Assembly (NCBI GenBank): GCA_947462105.1
Contig: CANHNJ010000004.1
Span: 1-64,000 of the forward strand
Length of the DNA: 64,000 nucleotides
Reading direction: 5' to 3'
Origin: Alphaproteobacteria bacterium
GTDB lineage: Bacteria; Pseudomonadota; Alphaproteobacteria; Micropepsales; Micropepsaceae
Positions 1 through 11,365 of this stretch are shown here, piece by piece. Within the stretch, counting starts at the first letter, position 1; each line of letters opens with the position of its first letter. The position numbers and the translations under genes are program-made. Under the pieces are notes generated by a model, which ran no database searches, was not told the DNA's origin, and saw only the letters and a list, made by a program, of their open reading frames with translations.

Positions 1-1
1 A

Positions 2-1084
2 TGGTCCTTCATGCCCAAGGAAGTGAAGGAACGTCCGCATTACCTGGTGGTGAATGCCGACGAGTCCGAGCCGGGCACCTGCAAGGATCGCGATATCATG
101 CGCCACGATCCGCACACGCTGGTCGAAGGCTGCCTGGTCGCGAGCTTCGCGATGCGGGCCCATGCCTGTTACATCTATGTGCGCGGTGAATTCATCCGCG
201 AGCGCGAGGCGCTGCAGCGCGCCGTTGACGAGGCCTATGCCGCCAGGCTGATCGGCAAGAACAACATCCATGGCTGGGATTTCGACCTTTATGTCCATCA
301 TGGGGCAGGGGCCTATATCTGCGGCGAGGAAACCGCGCTGCTGGAAAGCCTCGAAGGCAAGAAGGGCCAGCCGCGCCTGAAGCCGCCATTCCCGGCCAAT
401 GTCGGCCTGTATGGCTGCCCCACCACCGTCAACAATGTCGAAAGCATCGCGGTGGCGCCGACCATCATCCGCCGCGGCGCCGACTGGTTCGCCGGCATCG
501 GCCGTCCCAACAATACCGGCACCAAGGTGTTCTGCATCTCGGGCCATGTGAACAAGCCCTGCAATGTCGAAGAGGAAATGGGCATTCCGCTGCGCGAGTT
601 GATCGAGCGTCATGCCGGCGGCGTGCGCGGCGGCTGGGACAATCTTCTGGCCGTGATTCCGGGCGGCGCCTCGGTGCCCTTGATGCCCAAGGCAACCTGC
701 GACGACATATTGATGGATTTCGACAGCCTGAAGGCGGTGCAGACCGGTCTTGGCACGGCGGCCGTGATCGTGATGGACAAGTCCACCGACGTGATCAAGG
801 CGATCCAGCGGCTGGCTTATTTCTACAAGCATGAAAGCTGCGGCCAGTGCACGCCCTGCCGCGAAGGCACCGGCTGGATGTGGCGGGTCATGACCCGCAT
901 GGTGAAGGGCGATGCCCAGGTGTCCGAGATCGACCTGCTGCAGGAAGTCAGCAAGGAAATCGAAGGCCATACCATCTGCGCTCTGGGCGATGCGGCGGCC
1001 TGGCCGATCCAGGGCCTGATCCGGCATTTCCGTCCCGAAATCGAAGCGCGCATTGCCGCCTTCTCAAAAATGGCGGCGGAGTAA
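2..1084 (+). CDS. nuoF: NADH-quinone oxidoreductase subunit F (partial, 5' end cut)
   Basis: This is the NADH-binding subunit of complex I; it carries FMN and the N3 iron-sulfur cluster on the cytoplasmic arm. The reading frame is open from base 2 and begins WSFMPKE, an internal NuoF motif, so the ATG at 11 is not the start and the N-terminal part lies outside the window. The nucleotide-binding segment [15 protein letters not shown] and the cluster motif [12 protein letters not shown] near the C terminus are both intact. It ends three bases before nuoG, and all following genes to nuoN run the same way with short gaps or overlaps, so they form one operon. Confidence 0.97.
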   Translation, partial: WSFMPKEVKERPHYLVVNADESEPGTCKDRDIMRHDPHTLVEGCLVASFAMRAHACYIYVRGEFIREREALQRAVDEAYAARLIGKNNIHGWDFDLYVHHGAGAYICGEETALLESLEGKKGQPRLKPPFPANVGLYGCPTTVNNVESIAVAPTIIRRGADWFAGIGRPNNTGTKVFCISGHVNKPCNVEEEMGIPLRELIERHAGGVRGGWDNLLAVIPGGASVPLMPKATCDDILMDFDSLKAVQTGLGTAAVIVMDKSTDVIKAIQRLAYFYKHESCGQCTPCREGTGWMWRVMTRMVKGDAQVSEIDLLQEVSKEIEGHTICALGDAAAWPIQGLIRHFRPEIEARIAAFSKMAAE

Positions 1085-1087
1085 GCC

Positions 1088-3217
1088 ATGGCCACGCGCA
1101 AGCTGATCGTTGACGGCAGGGAAGTCGAAGCGGAAGAAACCCTGACCCTGTTGCAGGCCTGTGAACAGGCCGGCGCGGAAATTCCGCGCTTCTGTTTCCA
1201 TGAGCGCCTGTCGGTGGCCGGCAATTGCCGCATGTGCCTGGTGGAATGGGTCGGCGCGCCTAAGCCGCAGGCGTCCTGCGCGCTGCAGGTGAAGGACATC
1301 TTCCCCAACAAGGACGGCACGCCCGCCAAGATCAACACGACCAGCCCTTACGCCCGCAAGGCGCGCGAAGGCGTGATGGAATTCCTGCTCATCAACCACC
1401 CGCTGGATTGCCCGATCTGCGACCAGGGCGGCGAGTGTGATCTGCAGGACCAGGCGATGGGCTATGGCCGCGCCGCCTTCCACCGCTTCAACGAGAACAA
1501 GCGCGCTGTCGAAGACAAGTATATGGGCCCGCTGGTCAAGACGATCATGACCCGCTGCATCGCCTGCACCCGCTGCGTGCGCTTTGCCACCGAAGTGGCG
1601 GGTGTGCCCGATCTGGGCGCCACCGGTCGCGGCGAGGATGTCGAGATCACCACCTATCTCGAAAAGGCCTTTGCCAGCGAATTGTCGGGCAACGTGGTCG
1701 ATCTCTGCCCGGTGGGCGCGCTCACCAGCAAGCCCTACGCCTTCAATGCCCGGCCCTGGGAACTGAAGAAGACCGAGAGCATCGATGTGATGGACGCACA
1801 GGGCTGCAACATCCGCGTCGATACCCGTGGCCCGCAGGTGATGCGCGTGCTGCCCCGCCTCAACGAAGAGGTGAATGAGGAGTGGATCAGCGACAAGGCG
1901 CGCCATGCCTGTGACGGGCTTACCCGCCAGCGCCTCGACCGTCCCTATATCCGCGTCAACGGCAAGCTGAAGCCTGCGACCTGGGCCGAAGCCTTTGCCG
2001 CCATCGCCGCCAAGGTGAAGGCGACCGCGCCGGAAAAGATGGCCGCCGTGGTGGGCGATCTCGCCGCCGCCGAGGACATCAAGGCGCTGAAGGACCTGAT
2101 GTCGAGCTTGCGCGTCACCAACCTGGATTGCCGCCAGGACGGCGCCAAGATCAAGGGCGGCACGCGCCAGACCTATCTCTTCAACAGCAGCATCGCCGGT
2201 GTTGAAGCCGCCGACGCCATCCTGCTGGTCGGTGCCAATCCGCGCTGGGAAGCGCCGGTGCTGAACGCCCGCATCCGCAAGTCCTTGCTGGCGACTGGCG
2301 TCAAAGTCGCCAATCTGGGCCCGGCAGTTGATCTCACCTATCCGGCGGAACAGCTCGGCACCGACGTGCAAACGCTGGCCACCATCGCCAATGGCAGCCA
2401 TCCCTTTGCCAAGGTTCTGACCGACGCCAAGCGCCCCATGATCATCCTGGGTGCGGGCGCAATCACCCGTGCCGATGGCGCTGCCATCCTGGCACTGGCC
2501 GCGCGCATTGCTGGCGACACCGGCATGATCGGCCCGGCGGGCGGCCACGCCGATGGCGGCTGGAACGGCTTCAACATCCTGCACACCGCCGCCAGCCGCG
2601 TCGCTGCGCTCGACCTGGGCTTCCTGCCCGGCACCAATGGCCGCGACGTGGCCGGTATCGTGCAGGCTGCGCAGAAGGGCGAGATCGAGTTGATCTACCT
2701 GCTGGGCGCCGACGAGTTCGAAGTTGATCGCCTGGGCCGCGCCTTCGTGATCTACCAGGGCAGTCATGGCGATGCCGGCGCGCATCATGCCGACGTCATC
2801 CTGCCCGGTGCCGCCTATACCGAGAAGGATGGCCTGTATGTGAACTTCGAGGGCAGGGTGCAGCGCGGCCGCCGCGCCGCCTTCCCGCCGGGTGAGGCCA
2901 AGGAAGACTGGACCATCCTGCGGGCGCTGTCCGAAGTGCTGGGCGCCCGCCTGCCTTACGACAACCGCGCCCAGCTCGTCGCCGCCATCGTCAAGGATGC
3001 GGCCCATTTCGCCGATATTGGCGCGGCGCCTGTGCATGCCGATACCTCGGCCGCGACCTGGAACGGCATCGGTGAGAATGCCGCGCTGGACGCGTCCGTG
3101 CCGCTGACCGGCTTCATCGCCGATTTCTACCTGACCAATGCGGTGGCGCGCGCCAGCGAGACTATGGCCAGTTGCAGCCGCGAGTTCTCCGGCGCGACCA
3201 AGATGGCGGCGGAATAA
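1088..3217 (+). CDS. nuoG: NADH-quinone oxidoreductase subunit G
   Basis: This is the large iron-sulfur subunit of the complex I peripheral arm, which passes electrons from NuoF toward the quinone site. At 709 residues it is typical of alphaproteobacteria. The N-terminal ferredoxin-like domain has the 2Fe-2S cysteines C36, C47, C50 and C64. The His-Cys3 cluster site follows (H104, C108, C111, C117), then a 4Fe-4S site made by CIACTRC near residue 157 and a LCPVG cysteine near 206. The remainder is a molybdopterin-oxidoreductase-like domain without an apparent catalytic role. The ATG lies three bases after the nuoF stop. Confidence 0.97.
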   Translation: MATRKLIVDGREVEAEETLTLLQACEQAGAEIPRFCFHERLSVAGNCRMCLVEWVGAPKPQASCALQVKDIFPNKDGTPAKINTTSPYARKAREGVMEFLLINHPLDCPICDQGGECDLQDQAMGYGRAAFHRFNENKRAVEDKYMGPLVKTIMTRCIACTRCVRFATEVAGVPDLGATGRGEDVEITTYLEKAFASELSGNVVDLCPVGALTSKPYAFNARPWELKKTESIDVMDAQGCNIRVDTRGPQVMRVLPRLNEEVNEEWISDKARHACDGLTRQRLDRPYIRVNGKLKPATWAEAFAAIAAKVKATAPEKMAAVVGDLAAAEDIKALKDLMSSLRVTNLDCRQDGAKIKGGTRQTYLFNSSIAGVEAADAILLVGANPRWEAPVLNARIRKSLLATGVKVANLGPAVDLTYPAEQLGTDVQTLATIANGSHPFAKVLTDAKRPMIILGAGAITRADGAAILALAARIAGDTGMIGPAGGHADGGWNGFNILHTAASRVAALDLGFLPGTNGRDVAGIVQAAQKGEIELIYLLGADEFEVDRLGRAFVIYQGSHGDAGAHHADVILPGAAYTEKDGLYVNFEGRVQRGRRAAFPPGEAKEDWTILRALSEVLGARLPYDNRAQLVAAIVKDAAHFADIGAAPVHADTSAATWNGIGENAALDASVPLTGFIADFYLTNAVARASETMASCSREFSGATKMAAE

Positions 3218-3220
3218 GCC

Positions 3221-4276
3221 ATGGCGCTGGTCTCCTTCTTCGAGAACACGGTTGGCTTGCCCCACGCCTGGGCCTGGTTCCTCAGCAATGCGGCGCTGAT
3301 CCTGATCTTCGACGTCGTGCTGCTGGTGCTGATCGCCTACCTGCTGCTGTTCGACCGCAAGGTCTGGGCAGCGGTGCAGATGCGCCGGGGCCCCAACGTG
3401 GTCGGCCCCTTTGGCCTGCTGCAGACCTTTGCCGACCTGCTCAAGTTCCTGTTCAAGGAAGTGATCATTCCGGCCGGCGCCAACAAGGTGCTGTTCCTGA
3501 TCGCGCCGTTCCTCACCGTGCTGCTGGCCTTTGCCGGCTGGGCAGTGGTGCCGATGGACGAGGGCATGGTGATTGCCGACATCAATGTCGGCATCCTCTA
3601 TCTCTTCGCCATGTCGTCGCTGGGCGTCTATGGCATCATCATCGCGGGCTGGGCCTCCAATTCGAAATACCCGTTCCTGTCGGCCCTGCGCGCCGCCGCC
3701 CAGATGGTGTCCTATGAAGTCTCGATTGGCTTCGTCATCATCACCGTGCTGCTGTTCGCCGGTTCGCTGAACCTGTCGGACATCGTGCGGGCCCAGGCCA
3801 CCACCGGCACCCTGGCGCTGTTCAGCTGGAACTGGTTCTCCATCCTGTTCCCCATGCTGCCGATCTTTTTCGTCTCGGCGCTGGCGGAAACCAACCGCCC
3901 GCCCTTCGATTTAGTGGAAGCCGAAAGCGAACTGGTGGCGGGCTTCTTCGTGGAATATTCCTCGACCCCGTTCCTGCTCTTCTTCCTAGGCGAATATCTT
4001 TCCATCGTGCTGATGTGCGCGATGTGCTCGATCCTGTTCCTGGGCGGCTGGCTGCCGCCGTTCAATATCGTGCCCTTCACCTGGGTGCCGGGGATCATCT
4101 GGTTTCTGCTCAAGATCGTCTTCTTCTTCTTCATGTTCGCGATGGTGAAGGCCATGGTGCCGCGCTACCGCTACGACCAGTTGATGCGTCTGGGCTGGAA
4201 GGTTTTTCTGCCCACCTCGCTGGCCTGGGTGATACTGACTGCCGCCTGGGTTCTTTTCGTCCGGCCGCATCTGTGA
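3221..4276 (+). CDS. nuoH: NADH-quinone oxidoreductase subunit H
   Basis: This membrane subunit forms much of the quinone chamber at the junction of the two complex I arms. The 351-residue product is strongly hydrophobic with about eight membrane segments. It carries family motifs such as [15 protein letters not shown] near residue 45 and [20 protein letters not shown] in the middle, the latter being the conserved acidic loop near the quinone site. It starts three bases after nuoG and ends six bases before nuoI. Nothing is unusual. Confidence 0.97.
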   Translation: MALVSFFENTVGLPHAWAWFLSNAALILIFDVVLLVLIAYLLLFDRKVWAAVQMRRGPNVVGPFGLLQTFADLLKFLFKEVIIPAGANKVLFLIAPFLTVLLAFAGWAVVPMDEGMVIADINVGILYLFAMSSLGVYGIIIAGWASNSKYPFLSALRAAAQMVSYEVSIGFVIITVLLFAGSLNLSDIVRAQATTGTLALFSWNWFSILFPMLPIFFVSALAETNRPPFDLVEAESELVAGFFVEYSSTPFLLFFLGEYLSIVLMCAMCSILFLGGWLPPFNIVPFTWVPGIIWFLLKIVFFFFMFAMVKAMVPRYRYDQLMRLGWKVFLPTSLAWVILTAAWVLFVRPHL

Positions 4277-4282
4277 GGGCTC

Positions 4283-4771
4283 ATGGCTAGTCTCGACCGC
4301 ACCGCGCGCCAGATATTCTTCTGGGAATTCATCCAGAGCTTCCTGCTCTCGATGCGCTATTTCTTCGCGCCCAAGGCGACGCTGAACTATCCGTTCGAAA
4401 AGGGTCCGCTGTCGCCCCGCTTCCGCGGCGAGCATGCCTTGCGCCGCTACGCCAATGGCGAGGAACGCTGTATCGCCTGCAAGCTGTGCGAGGCGATCTG
4501 CCCGGCCCAGGCCATCACCATCGAGGCGGAGCCGCGCGATGACGGTTCGCGCCGCACCACCCGCTACGACATCGACATGGTGAAGTGCATCTATTGCGGT
4601 TTCTGCCAGGAAGCCTGCCCGGTGGATGCCATCGTGGAAGGTCCGAACTTCGAATTCTCCACCGAGACCCGCGAAGAACTCTATTACAACAAGGCCCGGC
4701 TGCTCGCGAATGGCGACCGCTGGGAACGTGAAATCGCCCGCAACCTGGAACTGGACGCGCCTTACCGTTAA
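4283..4771 (+). CDS. nuoI: NADH-quinone oxidoreductase subunit I
   Basis: This is the ferredoxin-like subunit that holds clusters N6a and N6b and hands electrons to N2 next to the quinone site. The 162-residue protein has two complete 4Fe-4S motifs: [11 protein letters not shown] (C63, C66, C69, C73) and [11 protein letters not shown] (C102, C105, C108, C112). The N-terminal amphipathic stretch rich in Phe and Leu is normal for membrane association. The length and the C-terminal ELDAPYR match alphaproteobacterial NuoI. It sits between nuoH and nuoJ in the usual order. Confidence 0.98.
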   Translation: MASLDRTARQIFFWEFIQSFLLSMRYFFAPKATLNYPFEKGPLSPRFRGEHALRRYANGEERCIACKLCEAICPAQAITIEAEPRDDGSRRTTRYDIDMVKCIYCGFCQEACPVDAIVEGPNFEFSTETREELYYNKARLLANGDRWEREIARNLELDAPYR

Positions 4772-4789
4772 GGCCGAACGAGAGACAAT

Positions 4790-5410
4790 ATGTTCCAAGC
4801 GATAGCCTTCTACGCCTTCTCGGCGATCCTGCTGCTCAGCGCGGTCATGGTGATCGGCGCGCGCAATCCCGTGCATTCGGTGCTGTTCCTGATCCTGGCT
4901 TTCTTCAACGCAGCCGGCCTGTTCGTGCTGCTAGGCGCCGAGTTCCTCGCCATGCTGCTGGTGGTGGTCTACGTCGGCGCCGTCGCCGTGCTCTTCCTGT
5001 TCGTGGTGATGATGCTGGACATCGACTTCGCCGAGCTGAAGAAGGGTTCGCTGCAATATCTGCCGCTGGGCGGGCTGATCGGCCTGATCCTGGTGTCGGA
5101 GCTGGTGCTGGCCGGCAGCGCCTGGGTGCTGCGGCCGGCGCATCTGGAAGCCACCGCCAGCGTTATCCCGTCGGATGTCACCAACACCAAGGCGCTGGGG
5201 CACATTCTCTATACCGACTATGTCTTCCACTTCCAAATCGCGGGCATGGTCCTGCTGGTTGCGATGATCGGCGCCATCGTGCTGACGCTGCGCACCCGCC
5301 CGGGCGTACGCCGCCAGAACATCGCGGCGCAGAACGCCCGCACCGCAGCCATGTCGGTGGACATGGTCGATGTGAAGCCGGGCCAAGGCTCCGGGCAGGA
5401 GGGCTCGTAA
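4790..5410 (+). CDS. nuoJ: NADH-quinone oxidoreductase subunit J
   Basis: This is an integral membrane subunit of complex I (ND6-like), with about five membrane segments in 206 residues. The conserved stretch [20 protein letters not shown], which forms the pi-bulge helix involved in coupling, is present near residues 48-67. A purine-rich AACGAGAGACAAT lies in front of the ATG. The C-terminal 40 residues are hydrophilic and low in conservation, as usual in this group. The gene ends two bases before nuoK. Confidence 0.96.
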   Translation: MFQAIAFYAFSAILLLSAVMVIGARNPVHSVLFLILAFFNAAGLFVLLGAEFLAMLLVVVYVGAVAVLFLFVVMMLDIDFAELKKGSLQYLPLGGLIGLILVSELVLAGSAWVLRPAHLEATASVIPSDVTNTKALGHILYTDYVFHFQIAGMVLLVAMIGAIVLTLRTRPGVRRQNIAAQNARTAAMSVDMVDVKPGQGSGQEGS

Positions 5411-5411
5411 C

Positions 5412-5720
5412 ATGGTCGTTGGTCTGAGCCACTATCTCACCGTTGCGGCGATCCTCTTCACCATCGGCGTGCTGGGCATCTTCCTCAACCGCAAGAACAT
5501 CATCGTCATCCTGATGTCGGTCGAACTGATCCTGCTGGCGGTCAACCTGAACTTCGTCGCCTTCTCCGCCTATCTGGGCGATCTGGTGGGACAGGTCTTC
5601 GCGCTGTTCGTGCTCACCGTGGCGGCGGCGGAAGCTGCCATCGGCCTGGCCATTCTGGTGGTCTATTTCCGCAACCGCGGCACCATCGCGGTTGAGGACG
5701 TCAACATGATGAAGGGCTGA
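5412..5720 (+). CDS. nuoK: NADH-quinone oxidoreductase subunit K
   Basis: This is the small three-helix membrane subunit of complex I (ND4L-like), 102 residues long. The conserved glutamates used in proton transfer lie in [14 protein letters not shown] and in [19 protein letters not shown]. The start is an ATG two bases after the nuoJ stop. Length and sequence are ordinary. Confidence 0.97.
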   Translation: MVVGLSHYLTVAAILFTIGVLGIFLNRKNIIVILMSVELILLAVNLNFVAFSAYLGDLVGQVFALFVLTVAAAEAAIGLAILVVYFRNRGTIAVEDVNMMKG

Positions 5721-5725
5721 CGCGT

Positions 5726-7717
5726 ATGTATGCCGCGATCGTCTTCCTGCCGCTTCTGGGCTCCGTCATCGCTGGCTTGTTCGGCCGCCTGATCGGCGCG
5801 CGCGCGGCCGAGCTGGTCACCACCGGTCTGCTGTTCGTGTCGGCGGCCCTGTCGGTCGTGACCTTCGGCCATGTGGCGCTGGGCGAAGCCGAAACCGCCA
5901 TTGTGCCGCTCTGGTCCTGGATTCATTCCGGCGATTTCCTGGTGGACTGGACCATCCGCGTCGACACCATCACCGCCGTGATGCTGGTGGTGGTGACGGG
6001 CGTCTCGTCGCTCGTGCATCTCTATTCCATCGGCTACATGCACGAGGATCCGCATCGCCAGCGGTTTTTCTCATACCTGTCGCTGTTCACCTTCGCCATG
6101 CTGATGCTGGTGACGGCGAACAACTTCCTGCAGCTTTTCTTTGGCTGGGAAGGTGTCGGCCTGGCGTCCTACCTGTTGATCGGCTTCTGGTACCAGAAGC
6201 CGAGCGCCAACAACGCCGCGATGAAGGCCTTCATCGTCAATCGCGTCGGCGATTTCGGCTTTGCGATGGGCACCTTCGGCATCTGGGCGATCTTCCGCAC
6301 CCTGGATTTCGACGCGGTCTTCGCCATGGCCCCGGACATGGTCGGCAAGACCATGAACTTTGCCGGCTATGATCTCGATATCCTCACCACGCTTTGCCTG
6401 CTGCTGTTCGTGGGCGCGATGGGCAAGTCGGCCCAGCTCGGCCTGCACACCTGGCTGCCAGACGCGATGGAAGGCCCGACCCCTGTCTCGGCGCTGATCC
6501 ATGCTGCCACTATGGTGACGGCGGGCGTGTTCCTGGTTTGCCGCTGCTCACCCCTGTTCGAACTGGCCCCCGTCGCCACCGGCTTCGTTGTCTTCATCGG
6601 CGCCACCACCGCCTTTTTTGCCGCCACGGTCGGTCTGTTCCAGAACGACATCAAGCGGGTGATTGCCTATTCGACCTGTTCGCAGCTGGGCTACATGTTC
6701 GCCGCCGCCGGCGTCGCCGCCTACAACGCCGCCATGTTCCATCTGTTCACCCATGCCTTCTTCAAGGCATTGCTGTTCCTGGGTGCCGGCGCGGTGATTC
6801 ATTCGCTGCACCACGAACAGGACATGCGAAAGATGGGCGGCATCTGGAAGCAGATACCGTGGACATGGGCCGCCATGCTGATCGGCAATCTGGCGCTGAC
6901 CGGCGTCGGCATCCCCCTGCTGCATGTCGGTTTCGCAGGGTTCTATTCCAAGGACGCCATCATCAATTCCACCTTTGCCGCGCATACCGGCATCGGCACC
7001 TATGCCTTCATCCTGCTGGTGATCGCGGCGGGCATGACCAGCTTTTATTCCTGGCGCCAGTTCCTGATGACGTTTCATGGCCGCTATCGCGGGCTGGATC
7101 ACGATGACCATCACGGCCATGCCGCCCATGATGACCACGACCACCATGCGCCCAAGCTGGACGAGATTCATGAATCGCCGCTGGTGATGATGATCCCGCT
7201 GGCGGTGCTGTCGCTGGGTGCGCTGTTCGCAGGCGCTGGTTTCTACCAACATTTCATCGGCGAGGGCGCCCATGAGTTCTGGCGCGCGTCGATTTTCCTG
7301 GGCGAGGGCGAAGAAGGCCACCTGCCGCTCTGGGTCGAGTTCGCGCCGCTGGTGGTGACGATCATCGGCTTCCTGATCGCCTTCTACTATTACATCCTGC
7401 ATCCCAAGCTGCCGAAGATGCTCGCCGCGCGCCGGGGCATGCTCTACCTGTTCTTCTTCAACAAGTGGTACTTCGACGAGCTCTATGACCTGATCTTCGT
7501 GCGCCCGGCGCTGTGGATCGGCCGCTTCCTCTGGAAGAAGGGCGACGGCATGGTCATTGACGGCCTGGGCCCCGATGGCGTTTCCGCCCGGGTGCTGGAC
7601 GCGACACGCGGCACGGTGAAGCTGCAGTCCGGTTATGTCTATCACTATGCCCTGGCGATGCTGCTGGGTGTGGTGGCGCTGGCCACCTGGTTCGTGGTGA
7701 CGCGAGGTGGAATGTGA
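5726..7717 (+). CDS. nuoL: NADH-quinone oxidoreductase subunit L
   Basis: This is the distal antiporter-like proton-pumping subunit of complex I, 663 residues with about 16 membrane segments. Typical motifs are [18 protein letters not shown] near residue 140 and [30 protein letters not shown] near 235. A histidine- and aspartate-rich hydrophilic loop (about residues 450-475, [20 protein letters not shown]) lies between membrane segments; such loops occur in other alphaproteobacterial NuoL. The stop codon overlaps the GTG start of nuoM by four bases, so translation is coupled. Confidence 0.97.
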   Translation: MYAAIVFLPLLGSVIAGLFGRLIGARAAELVTTGLLFVSAALSVVTFGHVALGEAETAIVPLWSWIHSGDFLVDWTIRVDTITAVMLVVVTGVSSLVHLYSIGYMHEDPHRQRFFSYLSLFTFAMLMLVTANNFLQLFFGWEGVGLASYLLIGFWYQKPSANNAAMKAFIVNRVGDFGFAMGTFGIWAIFRTLDFDAVFAMAPDMVGKTMNFAGYDLDILTTLCLLLFVGAMGKSAQLGLHTWLPDAMEGPTPVSALIHAATMVTAGVFLVCRCSPLFELAPVATGFVVFIGATTAFFAATVGLFQNDIKRVIAYSTCSQLGYMFAAAGVAAYNAAMFHLFTHAFFKALLFLGAGAVIHSLHHEQDMRKMGGIWKQIPWTWAAMLIGNLALTGVGIPLLHVGFAGFYSKDAIINSTFAAHTGIGTYAFILLVIAAGMTSFYSWRQFLMTFHGRYRGLDHDDHHGHAAHDDHDHHAPKLDEIHESPLVMMIPLAVLSLGALFAGAGFYQHFIGEGAHEFWRASIFLGEGEEGHLPLWVEFAPLVVTIIGFLIAFYYYILHPKLPKMLAARRGMLYLFFFNKWYFDELYDLIFVRPALWIGRFLWKKGDGMVIDGLGPDGVSARVLDATRGTVKLQSGYVYHYALAMLLGVVALATWFVVTRGGM

Positions 7718-9198
7718 GCCTGCCGATCCTTTCCCTTACCACTTTCGCGCCGCTGGTCGGCGCCCTGGCCATCCTGGCGCTGCCCAAGGCCAACAGCGCC
7801 CGCTGGATCGCACTGGGCACCACGGTCGTCACCTTCGCGCTGTCGCTGGTGATGCTGGCTGGATTCAATTCCCTCGATCCCGGCTTCCAGCTGGTCGAGA
7901 AGCTGGAATGGATGGGCGGCGGCATCTCCTATCACATGGGCGTGGACGGCATCTCGATCCTGTTCGTGGTACTGACCACGGCGCTGATGCCCTTCGCCAT
8001 CGCCGCCAGCTGGGAAAGCATCGAGACCAGGGTCGCCGAGTACATGGTCGCCTTCCTGGTGCTGGAAACCATGATGATCGGCGTTTTCTGCGCCCTCGAC
8101 CTGGTGCTGTTCTACGTTCTGTTCGAAGGTGGCCTGATCCCGATGTTCCTGATCATCGGCGTGTGGGGCGGCAAGCGGCGCGTCTATGCCAGCTTCAAGT
8201 TCTTCCTCTACACCTTTGTCGGCTCGGTGCTGATGCTGCTCGCGATCATGAGCATGTACTGGTACAGCGGCACCACCGATATCCCGACCTTGATCGCCAG
8301 CAGCAACTTCCCCGCCGGGATGCAGACTTGGCTGTGGCTGGCTTTCTTCGCCAGCTTCGCCGTGAAGATGCCGATGTGGCCGGTCCATACCTGGCTGCCC
8401 GATGCGCATGTCGAGGCGCCTACAGCCGGTTCGGTGATCCTGGCCGCGATCCTGCTGAAGATGGGTGGCTACGGCTTCCTGCGCTTCTCGCTGCCCATGT
8501 TCCCGGACGCCAGCCTGCTGTTCCAGCCGCTGGTCTTCACCATGAGCGTGATTGCGATCATCTACACCTCGCTGGTGGCCCTGGCGCAGGAGGACATGAA
8601 GAAGCTGATCGCCTATTCGTCCGTCGCCCATATGGGCTTCGTCACGATGGGCATCTTCACCCTGAACCATCAGGGCATCGAGGGCGGCATCTTCCAGATG
8701 CTGAGTCATGGCGTGGTGTCCGGCGCGCTCTTCCTTTGCGTCGGCGTCGTCTATGACCGCATGCACACGCGCGAGATCGCAGCCTATGGCGGCCTGGTCA
8801 ACCGCATGCCGGTCTATGCCGCCTGTTTTCTGGTCTTCACCATGGCCAATGTCGGCCTGCCGGGCACCAGCGGTTTCGTGGGCGAATTCCTCACCATGCT
8901 GGGCGCCTACCGCGCCAACACCTGGGTGGCGATCTTCGCCGCCACCGGCGTCATCCTGTCGGCGGCCTATGCCCTGTTTCTTTATCGCCGCATCGTCTTC
9001 GGGGTGCTGGTCAAGCCTGCGCTGCAGACCATCCAGGACCTGACGCTGCGCGAGAAGGCCCTGCTGGTGCCGCTGCTGGTGGTCACCATCTTCCTGGGCG
9101 TCTATCCGAAGCCTGTGTTCGACGTCACTACGCCTGCCGTCATGAAGCTTGTTGACGGGATCAAGCTGCGCAATGCCAACCAAGGAGCAGCCAAGTGA
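7714..9198 (+). CDS. nuoM: NADH-quinone oxidoreductase subunit M
   Basis: This antiporter-like proton channel subunit is 494 residues, with about 14 membrane segments. The conserved [20 protein letters not shown] near residue 228 and the preceding lysine-containing helix ([13 protein letters not shown]) are intact. The chosen start is a GTG inside the GTGA overlap with the nuoL stop; this gives a normal N terminus ([18 protein letters not shown]). It ends in another four-base overlap with nuoN. Confidence 0.96.
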   Translation: MSLPILSLTTFAPLVGALAILALPKANSARWIALGTTVVTFALSLVMLAGFNSLDPGFQLVEKLEWMGGGISYHMGVDGISILFVVLTTALMPFAIAASWESIETRVAEYMVAFLVLETMMIGVFCALDLVLFYVLFEGGLIPMFLIIGVWGGKRRVYASFKFFLYTFVGSVLMLLAIMSMYWYSGTTDIPTLIASSNFPAGMQTWLWLAFFASFAVKMPMWPVHTWLPDAHVEAPTAGSVILAAILLKMGGYGFLRFSLPMFPDASLLFQPLVFTMSVIAIIYTSLVALAQEDMKKLIAYSSVAHMGFVTMGIFTLNHQGIEGGIFQMLSHGVVSGALFLCVGVVYDRMHTREIAAYGGLVNRMPVYAACFLVFTMANVGLPGTSGFVGEFLTMLGAYRANTWVAIFAATGVILSAAYALFLYRRIVFGVLVKPALQTIQDLTLREKALLVPLLVVTIFLGVYPKPVFDVTTPAVMKLVDGIKLRNANQGAAK

Positions 9199-10634
9199 CC
9201 CTGCAGGCCGATCTCCTGGTTGTTCTGCCCGAGTTGATCCTGGCGCTCGGCGCCATGACGCTGCTGCTGACCGGCGCCATCAGGGGCGGCAAGGCTGCAC
9301 CCCTGGTCAACTGGGGCGCCGTCGCCCTGCTGGCCGTGGCCGGTGCGGTCGCCCTCTGCGTGGTGCCGGCTGACGCCACCGCCTTTGGCGGCGCCTTCAT
9401 CGCTGATGGGTTCGCCCGTTTCGCCAAGATACTGATCCTGGCCGGCGCGGCGCTCTGCATCCTGCTGGCCGACGAATTCTTCGCCACCAGCAAGCTGTCG
9501 CGTTTCGAGCTACCAGTGCTGATGCTGATCGCCACCCTGGGCATGCTTCTGATGGTGTCGGCGGGCAGCTTCCTGTCGCTCTATATGGGGCTGGAGCTGC
9601 AATCGCTGGCGCTGTACGTGCTGGCATCCTTCAACCGCGATCACCTGCGTTCGACCGAGGCAGGCCTGAAGTATTTCGTGCTGGGCGCGCTTTCGTCCGG
9701 CATGCTGCTGTATGGCATCTCGCTGATCTATGGCTTTACAGGCAGCGTCGCATTCACCGCCATCGCCCATGTGATCGGTGAGATGGGTGTGTCGCTGGGC
9801 GTGATCTTCGGCCTGGTCTTCCTGATCGCGGGCCTGGCCTTCAAGGTTTCCGCCGTGCCGTTCCACATGTGGACGCCTGATGTTTATGAAGGTGCGCCCA
9901 CGCCGGTGACGGCCTATTTCGCCACCGCCGCCAAGGTCGCGGCGCTGTGCCTGTTCCTGCGCGCCATCCTCAGCCCGTTCCCCGAGGCGCTGGAACAGTG
10001 GCGCCAGATCATCGTCTTCATCTCGGTGCTGTCCATGGCGCTGGGTGCGCTGGCCGCCATTGGCCAGACCAACATCAAGCGCCTGATGGCCTACAGCTCC
10101 ATCGGTCACATGGGCTATGCGCTGCTGGGCCTGGCGGCTGGCACCATCATGGGCGTGCAGGGCGTGCTGATCTACCTGGCGGTCTATGTCTTCACCAACC
10201 TGGGCGTCTTCGCGGGCATCCAGGTGATGCGCCGCAATGGCCATGCGGTCGAGAGCATCTCCGACCTGGCGGGCCTGGCGCGCACCGACATCCGGTTCGC
10301 GCTGGTCTTCGCCATGCTGTTCCTCAGCCTGGCGGGCCTGCCGCCCTTCGCGGGCTTCATCGCCAAGTTCTACATCTTCCTCGCCGCGATGCAGGCAGGG
10401 CTGGTGATCCCGGCAGTGCTGGGCGTTCTGGCCAGCACGGTGGGCCTGGTCTATTACCTGCGCCTCGCCAAGATTATGTTCTTCGACGAGCCCGCGCCGG
10501 CCCTTGACGTGCGCCAGAGCCTGGCGCCGCGCGCCATCATGGTCATGGCGGGTGCGGTGACGCTGGTGCTGATCGTGGTACCGCTGCCGCTGGTCAACGC
10601 GGCGGGCGCCGCCGCCAGGGCCTTGCTTCCTTGA
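9195..10634 (+). CDS. nuoN: NADH-quinone oxidoreductase subunit N
   Basis: This is the third antiporter-like subunit of complex I, with 479 residues and about 14 membrane segments. Characteristic motifs are [15 protein letters not shown] and [21 protein letters not shown] near residue 225. It begins with GTG in a four-base overlap with nuoM and ends in a four-base overlap with birA, so birA, coaX and rnj are very probably transcribed as an extension of the nuo operon. This arrangement is common in alphaproteobacteria. Confidence 0.96.
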   Translation: MTLQADLLVVLPELILALGAMTLLLTGAIRGGKAAPLVNWGAVALLAVAGAVALCVVPADATAFGGAFIADGFARFAKILILAGAALCILLADEFFATSKLSRFELPVLMLIATLGMLLMVSAGSFLSLYMGLELQSLALYVLASFNRDHLRSTEAGLKYFVLGALSSGMLLYGISLIYGFTGSVAFTAIAHVIGEMGVSLGVIFGLVFLIAGLAFKVSAVPFHMWTPDVYEGAPTPVTAYFATAAKVAALCLFLRAILSPFPEALEQWRQIIVFISVLSMALGALAAIGQTNIKRLMAYSSIGHMGYALLGLAAGTIMGVQGVLIYLAVYVFTNLGVFAGIQVMRRNGHAVESISDLAGLARTDIRFALVFAMLFLSLAGLPPFAGFIAKFYIFLAAMQAGLVIPAVLGVLASTVGLVYYLRLAKIMFFDEPAPALDVRQSLAPRAIMVMAGAVTLVLIVVPLPLVNAAGAAARALLP

Positions 10635-11365
10635 ACCATTGGCCGCCGGGTGTCGGCCTGGTGCGGCTGAACCAGATCGATTCCACGAATGCGCAGGCGC
10701 GCCGCCTTGCCGAAGCCGGCGAGGCAGGTCCGCTCTGGATCACGGCTGATCACCAGACAGCGGGCAAGGGCCGTCGTGGCCGCGTCTGGGAAACCGGCGC
10801 AGGCAATCTCGCCGCCACGCTGCTGTTGCGTCCCGGCGCGGCCCCTGCCCAGGCGGCGCAACTGAGCTTTGCGGCGGCGCTGGCGGTGGCCGATCTGGCG
10901 GTCCATTTCGCACCGCATGCCGTCATCACGGTGAAATGGCCCAATGACGTTCTGGCCGATGGCCGCAAGGTCGCCGGCATCCTGCTGGAGGCGGGTCGCG
11001 CCGACAACGAGAATGCATGGCTGGCCATCGGCATCGGCGTCAACCTTGCGGACCATCCCGAAGGTACCGAATTTCCTGCCACCAGCCTGGTAACGCTGGG
11101 GATCGTCCCGCCCGCGCCGCAGACGGCCCTGGTCGCGCTGGCCGGCCGTTTCGCCCATTGGCAGGCCGTGTGGGCTGCGGAGGGGTTCGAGCCCCTGCGG
11201 ACCGCCTGGCTGGCGCGGGCCGAAGGGCTGGGCCTTCCCATCCGGGCCCGGCTGCCGCATGAAGAGCGGCACGGCGCTTTCGAGGGCATTGACGCCACGG
11301 GTGCGCTATTGTTGCGGGAGCCGGGCGGCGTGCGCGCCATCACGGCGGGAGAGGTGTTCTTTTAA
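10631..11365 (+). CDS. birA: Biotin--[acetyl-CoA-carboxylase] ligase
   Basis: This enzyme makes biotinyl-AMP and attaches biotin to the carrier protein of acetyl-CoA carboxylase. The 244-residue product contains the ligase signature [12 protein letters not shown] (about residues 42-53) and [17 protein letters not shown] near 100. It has no N-terminal helix-turn-helix, so it is the monofunctional form and not a biotin repressor. The start is TTG, overlapping the nuoN stop by four bases. That choice is supported by the residues right after it, which match ligase N termini, and by the absence of a nearby ATG in frame. Confidence 0.93.
   Translation: MNHWPPGVGLVRLNQIDSTNAQARRLAEAGEAGPLWITADHQTAGKGRRGRVWETGAGNLAATLLLRPGAAPAQAAQLSFAAALAVADLAVHFAPHAVITVKWPNDVLADGRKVAGILLEAGRADNENAWLAIGIGVNLADHPEGTEFPATSLVTLGIVPPAPQTALVALAGRFAHWQAVWAAEGFEPLRTAWLARAEGLGLPIRARLPHEERHGAFEGIDATGALLLREPGGVRAITAGEVFF

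Noticed and set aside
1064-3265. 733-residue ORF on the minus strand opposite nuoG
   Set aside because: It is a shadow: low-complexity His/Gln/Arg/Gly/Ala composition, no domain pattern, fully opposite a well-conserved gene. The same applies to 7645-9183, 23487-26207, 11362-13659, 18197-19906 and similar long track entries.
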